DNA of 64,000 nucleotides. It comes from Pomphorhynchus laevis (lineage: Eukaryota > Acanthocephala > Palaeacanthocephala > Echinorhynchida > Pomphorhynchidae). The translations under genes and the position numbers were made by a program. Positions 59,191-64,000 of this stretch are shown here, one piece after another. The stretch spans positions 24,953 to 88,952 of the forward strand of contig WNNJ02003267.1 in assembly GCA_012934845.2 (NCBI GenBank), written 5' to 3'. The notes under the pieces were generated by a model that was not told the origin of the DNA, did no database searches, and saw nothing but the letters and a program-made list of their open reading frames with translations. Each line of letters starts with the position of its first letter. The first letter of the stretch is position 1.

Positions 59191-59860
59191 ACGTCTTAAA
59201 GTTAAATAAAAATAAAGAAAAATAATAAATAATTATATTAGATTTTATTGAATTAATATTTAAATCAAGTTAAAATTTAAAATTAAAATAAAAGTCAACT
59301 TTTTATGAATTGACTAATAAATATCAGTCAAAATCAAGTCAAAGTCAACGATCCTACAAGTAAAATCTCACCGCCCAGTCGTGATTAATATTTTAAATAT
59401 TTTGATTTCAATTTATGTAATTCCTGCAACTTTTGCTATCAGCCCCAAACCGAGAGGCTGCAATGGGCATTAATAAAATACTTCTCGGGTTATTATATTA
59501 ATAATAATTTATTAATGCAAGTCCTTAATGCAAGTCGATTTAGTGATGTGACATTTTGTAATGGTCAACATAAGATTTTATACAATTAATATCAAGTTAA
59601 AATTTAAAATTAAAATGTAAAATAAAAGTCAATTTTTATGAATTGACTAATAAATAACAAACGATGTATCAAAATAAGGATTAGAGGTTATCAGGAGGAA
59701 CTGCGATGCATCAGGTTAATACCAAGTAAATATTAAAAATTTAAATTTAAATTAAAAATCTATTTATATGAATTGACTAATAAATAACAGACGATGTATC
59801 AGAATAAGGATTATATATCATCAGGAGGAACTGCTATGCTATCAGGTTTCGACATTTGGC
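59191..59860 (-). repeat. Three partial PLE 3' UTR copies
   Basis: Antisense-oriented pieces at about 59195-59345, 59560-59715 and 59720-59855 share GAATTGACTAATAAAT, CAGGAGGAACTGC and ATCAGGTT. They are diverged and truncated at the same CTATCAGG region as the 14.69-kb piece. Confidence 0.75.
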
Positions 59861-60489
59861 TAACCAAAATATGTCGAAGAAGTCACAACGTTAAAAACAA
59901 AAAGTGGACTGAGCCGATATTGGTCGACTTTGTGCGACGATCACTCGTTTTTAGAGTTTAGTAATTCGATATATTATGTGTGTTGTGTCGTATAGAGTGC
60001 GCGATTCAAGAGATTTGGCAACAATACAGATCTCTCTTTTTGTGATTTGGCAGAGCGGGTTTAATAGACCCATACTTTTCAGCAAAACTCAAATCTTCAG
60101 GTAAATTTTGCCAAAGATATGTGTCTGGATTGCAATCATTGATTGCAATCATTGCATCGTTAGACACAATGCAATTCGAGATGGTTTATCAAATGAGTTT
60201 GGCATTGTTTTAAAGTATAGCCGTCGTTGCAAGGTATTCCAAGTCAGATCATATTAGTTAGCAAAGGAGTTAACCAAGGTTTGTCATTGTGTTAAAGTAG
60301 AGCCGACATTGCTAAGCATTCTAAACAGATCATATCAGTTAGCAAAGGAGTTAACAAAGGTTTGTCATTGTGTTAAAGTAGAGCCGACATTGCTAAGCAT
60401 TCCAAACAGATCATATTTGATAAAGCAACCACATGTCGAGATCATAATGCAAGAGTGGATGTAGTTTGCATTGGTTGATATGAAATACT
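59861..60489. other. Unassigned stretch carrying an 81-bp tandem repeat
   Basis: Outside the tandem repeat (60198-60416) no frame or motif was recognised. Confidence 0.4.
60198..60416. repeat. 81-bp tandem repeat, about 2.7 copies
   Basis: Units start at 60198, 60280 and 60361 with TTTGTCATTGTGTTAAAGTA. The last two are almost identical; the first is diverged. Confidence 0.9.
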
Positions 60490-60700
60490 TTACGAGCGGA
60501 TGTTTTTTGACGTTGTTGTCTTTAATGCACATGCCGTTTCTCGCTCTAACTCCGTTCATATTCCTTTGCATATCACAAGAATAGATAAAAGTACAAAATA
60601 TGCTGAACGTATTCAAAATATTAAACGAAGATACTTTGTACCGATGGTATTCTCATCACATGGGGAATTGAATGGACGGCAAGTAAAATACTAAAGCGCA
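60490..60700 (+). mobile_element. LINE C-terminal fragment (HGTF-PLVFS family)
   Basis: It reads FDVVVFNAHAVSRSNS, KYAERIQNIKRRYFVPMVFS and SHGELNG: the FDV-x-VFN nuclease block and the FxPxVFS block of the family at 1-715 and 38590-39060. The frame is open but short. Confidence 0.7.
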
Positions 60701-60933
60701 TTACTTTATTACAAGCAAACACGTCTTGCTTTATCTCAGCTGGCATACACTCAACCACAAAATACGAACTAACGAAAGAATATTGATTATTTTGCAACAA
60801 AAATTTAACAAACAAATGTTTTGTTGTTTGCTTTGATGGCCCATTTGAGGGAACTATTGACTTTGTAAAAGTTTTATAAAACAAATTGTGCATTAAAAAA
60901 ATAATGACTTAATATTTGTTAAAGTAAAAATAA

Positions 60934-63834
60934 TCAGCTTCCCACTTTTCCAAGTTTGCTATCGGTTTTTGGATCTCCAGTAATCTCTTGTATAGTTGCC
61001 AATATTTCATTTAGTTTCATTTGAAAATGTCTCATGTCGTTAATGAATAACAATCGAAATATCGCCGCACAATTTCGAACGATTTCGTCTAAATAGAGAA
61101 GCAGTCTATTGATTAATCTGATCAGTTAATTTATTAATCATTCAATTTTATCTTACCAGATGTATTAAAACCAACAGCTAGTGACTTTAACTCTGCTTTG
61201 AATGTACGCTAAATCAATCAAAGCAATGGAATGTTGTAACTGAAATAAATAATTAATAAAATTATTTATTAATTATTTTTAATTCATAAAAAACTCTAAA
61301 ATACTCATATGAAGAATTTTACTTTTAGCCATCTAAAAGTGAAAAACTACTTGAATCATTGAACAAAAATAGTTACTGTTAATATGTTACTGGTTTTTTC
61401 ATGTATGTCGTGTTTAATTCTTATTCTGATACAATATCTCTTAACACGCATTTATCCCCGCTAATATGTTGGGTAGAGGAGTTAAAGGCCGAAACCTGAT
61501 GACATAGCACTTCCTCCTGATGACCTCTAATTCTTATTCTGATACAACGTCTGTTATTTATTAGTCAATTCATAAAAATGACTTTTATTTTAAATTTTAA
61601 ATATTAATTTGATTTAAATTATAGAAAATCTAAAAACAATTATTAATTTTATTATTTAATTATTAAATTTTGATTTAGCATTATTGTTTTGTTTATTTTA
61701 TAATTATATTAAATACGTAGACTCAGTTAGCTGATTTGATTAGTTTACAAAGGCATAGAATATAGAAATTAATATATTATTATTAAAATAATCGATCCTA
61801 TTGAAATAATAGGATCGATTTTAGAAAATGAATTACTGCCAACTAAGTTGTCATCGTAATTACGACATAAGCTTCTTGTTAACATTTTTGTGACTTCTTA
61901 ATAATACGGGCAATTTCCATTATTTATTAATTTATAAGCTACATTTCAGTATTGGTGGACCACATTAGCTACTTATCCAATATCTACATTTCACGTTTCG
62001 GTCCATTTATCTAGTGACTGACGATCACTAGACTCGTCTGCTTTTATTAGCAATTAGATTTAATGAAAGACTTTTGTCTCACATTTTGCAAATTGAAATC
62101 ATTTATGATTTCAAATAAAATCAGTTATGGTAATAGAAGGTGCTATCTTTAATTTGAAAACCTACCTACTTTTGCAATTAATTGCAATTTCCAACCTAGT
62201 CATCTATAGTTTGCTTCCTAATATTAAGTTGAAACACCTATGCAGTCATTATTACTATTGTAATTTCAATAGCTATTTTTATTCTGCATGCTACTATAAT
62301 CCTATCTATAATACAATAGGTAGGTTTTCAAATTGAATGTAGCATCTTCTTTTACCGACGCTAATTTAATCAGCGTATTTCTTAAATTTGTTTCGGTCCT
62401 TAATTGCAATTTTCAAACTAGTTAATTTAAAATAAGTTTTCTAATTTTAATTTAATTTAATTGTGTAGTCATTGCTACTATTGAAATTTTTATAAAATAC
62501 GATACTGAATAAGATACTATATTTTTATTAAAATTTAATTATTTCAAATTAAATAATTAATAATTAATTATTTAAATTTTATTATTTTTTGTTTCAAATA
62601 AAAATATATTAAGAGGTTGGCAACCTCTAACATGCAGTGATATAGTGAAAGTTTATATATTACTATTTATATTTTAAAAGTTAAATATAAAAATAATAAA
62701 AACTTTATATATTTATTTGTAAAGGCATTCCTAGCAAATAAAATTAAAATATTGATAATTACAAATTGTATTTGCTGAGATTGCCTTTTTTACCTTAAAA
62801 CTATTTATGTAATCCAACTGTTCTCCTAATGTTTCATAATAATTTAAATAATTTAAATAATATAAATAATATAAATAAGGTTAAAATGTAATTAAGAAAT
62901 TTGGTCATAAATATAAAATTAGACAAAAATTTGAGTTTAAATCTATTATTAAAATTTCAACAGTTTTGACAAGAATTTTAAAATATTTCAAGTAATTTAA
63001 GGCTGTCAGCCTTTAATGAAAATTCTAAATCATTCATTCCGTCTAAACAATTAAATAAACGGTTTAAAAATAGCATTTTATGGAGAGTTTACAAGTTGTG
63101 AAATTGATTCACAACATTTTTTTTAAAATAAACAAAAATTCCCTCACAAATATTTATAAAAGTCAAATAAACTAAATTATTCCGGTTTTATAAAAACCGG
63201 AATATTTTTTTAGAAAAAAATATAATTAAGTGGCAATTTTTAGTTTTATATTTTCAATTTCAATTATTAAATTTCAATTATTAAATTTTAATTTAATAAT
63301 AATATTTTTATTTTAAATTTAAAATAAAAAGTGTACAACATTAGTTTGAAATTATCATTATCATCTTACTAGCTTTGGATTTAATGATGTCACGTTGATA
63401 TTGTTCTTACCAAACCGACTAGAAACAACTTGATACATAGCCTGAAATGAAGACTAATTCAAAAATTAGATTTCATTTTAACCACCTCTAAGTTTGAGCG
63501 AGTATCATCAGGCTTGGTGGGAACTCTCATGATAAATGCAATCTTTTCCAATGCAGATTTGAACTCTTTTGAGTTAACTATAATAGGACCTAAAACTTGT
63601 ACAAGAAACATATTTTAGCACTTAACTATCAATGACCGTGTTTTCAGGATCACTGATTTCTTTGTCCATGTCAATAAACGTGCTCACTGTATTTAACATC
63701 TTAGTTGATTAAGAAAAGTTTCAACTTAACACACCATTGTCCTCATAATGCAAGCGCACTGCGTAATTTAAAAGAAAATTGAAACACATTACTCGATCTT
63801 CTGTTGGACACGGGCATTTGCAATTGATTAAATA
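60934..63834 (-). CDS. RTRAF: RTRAF (hCLE/C14orf166) homologue, 5' end beyond window
   Basis: Six GT-AG exons on the minus strand: 63834-63735, 63686-63627, 63589-63486, 63441-63370, 61208-61157 and 61088-60934. All join in frame. They encode YLINCKCPCPTEDR, LLNYAVRLHYEDN, IIVNSKEFKSALEKIAFIM, AMYQVVSSRF, SLAVGFNTSDEIV, IFRLLFINDMRHFQMKLNE and GDPKTDSKLGKVG before the stop. These match human RTRAF blocks NCPF, LAVRLEYGDN, FKAGVMALANLL, LGFDTGDAVLN, ILRLLHIEELRELQ and ADPKTDHRLGKVG. The family protein sits in the tRNA ligase complex and RNA transport granules and binds RNA polymerase II. Introns are 37-68 bp except one of about 2.16 kb (61209-63369) filled by TE sequence. The first roughly 65 residues lie past the edge or undetected. 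The frame is intact throughout, so it is likely functional. Confidence 0.93.
61405..61745 (+). repeat. PLE 3' UTR inside an RTRAF intron
   Basis: Sense-oriented copy: GTTGGGTAGAGGAGTTAAAG, CCGAAACCTGAT, CCTCCTGATGACCTCTAATT, through to GTAGACTCAGTTAGCTGATT. It is the longest clean view of the distal 3' UTR and is antisense to the host gene. Confidence 0.85.
62135..62350. mobile_element. MITE-like element in the RTRAF intron
   Basis: Terminal inverted repeats of about 31 bp (AGAAGGTGCTATCTTTAATT-TGAAAACCTACC and its imperfect complement ending 62350) enclose about 150 bp without a coding frame. Confidence 0.7.
62351..63369. other. AT-rich remainder of the long RTRAF intron
   Basis: Simple A/T-rich sequence with small hairpins (for example GAGGTTGGCAACCTC near 62613, ATTCCGGTTTTATAAAAACC near 63179). 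No other gene was recognised. Confidence 0.5.
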
Positions 63835-64000
63835 CTAAAATGTATAAAAGTAAAGTTGATTATAATTTTTGTAATTTTTACATAAATAAAATAGGAAAAT
63901 GCTATAAAGTGCACGTCAACTTTACTGTTTGTTCAGTAAAACGTCCCATTTTATGTATTATATATTAAACATAATTAAATATAAATATTTATTAATTAAT

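Noticed and set aside
63841-63950. An RTRAF exon reading WDVLLNK just upstream of the first confirmed exon
   Set aside because: The similarity to the family block before YL is suggestive, but the donor gives the wrong phase and no acceptor was found, so it is left out of the gene model.
1-64000. CRISPR arrays, operons, bacterial promoters or a prokaryotic origin
   Set aside because: Spliced genes, retroelements and ribozyme repeats show a eukaryotic nuclear context; no regularly spaced short repeats with unique spacers were seen.

Overview
The window is AT-rich eukaryotic DNA from an invertebrate animal. Spliced host genes with very short introns (37-68 bp) sit in a sea of retroelement copies. 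The species cannot be named from sequence alone. Three host loci are supported. (1) A divergent K50 homeobox gene lies on the minus strand at 32.38-33.09 kb (three visible exons). (2) Two exons of a mitochondrial ribosomal protein mS22 (MRPS22) gene lie on the plus strand at 57.88-58.16 kb. (3) The 3' two thirds of an RTRAF (hCLE/C14orf166) gene lies on the minus strand at 60.93-63.83 kb, running off the right edge.

Most of the rest is retroelement. The dominant family is a Penelope-like element (PLE) present in about 20 pieces. Its GIY-YIG nuclease lies N-terminal to the reverse transcriptase (RT), the permuted order known for Naiad/Chlamys-type PLEs, and it has a structured 3' UTR of about 400 nt. 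The fullest copy is at 33.5-36.6 kb (minus). Pieces of at least one canonical PLE lineage are at 11.7-12.1 and 58.4-58.75 kb. Non-LTR LINEs include a near full-length APE-type element at 17.3-21.8 kb, several L2/CR1-like 3' and 5' pieces, at least three lineages with a C-terminal restriction-like endonuclease, and one RTE-like piece. Two fossil copies (1.7-3.6 and 22.0-24.4 kb) belong to an RT-RNase H lineage whose RNase H resembles DIRS and hepadnavirus-type enzymes.

Layout: 0-12 kb, nested LINE, PLE and fossil pieces around a perfect 407-bp palindrome; 12-17 kb, RTE, L2 and PLE pieces; 17-24.6 kb, the APE LINE and the better RT-RNase H fossil, both inside PLE sequence; 25-31 kb, PLE and LINE fragments plus a tRNA-like SINE candidate; 32.4-33.1 kb, homeobox gene; 33.5-55 kb, PLE and LINE mosaic with two pairs of segmental repeats; 55-60.7 kb, L2 LINE, canonical PLE debris and MRPS22 exons; 60.9-64 kb, RTRAF.

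The most unusual signal is a set of hammerhead ribozyme cores: a tandem pair 303 bp apart at 43.8/44.1 kb (retrozyme-like), one in each arm of the 8-kb palindrome, and a type I form with minimal stem III at 55.55 kb. All assignments come from reading the sequence and from remembered family motifs; no search was run.
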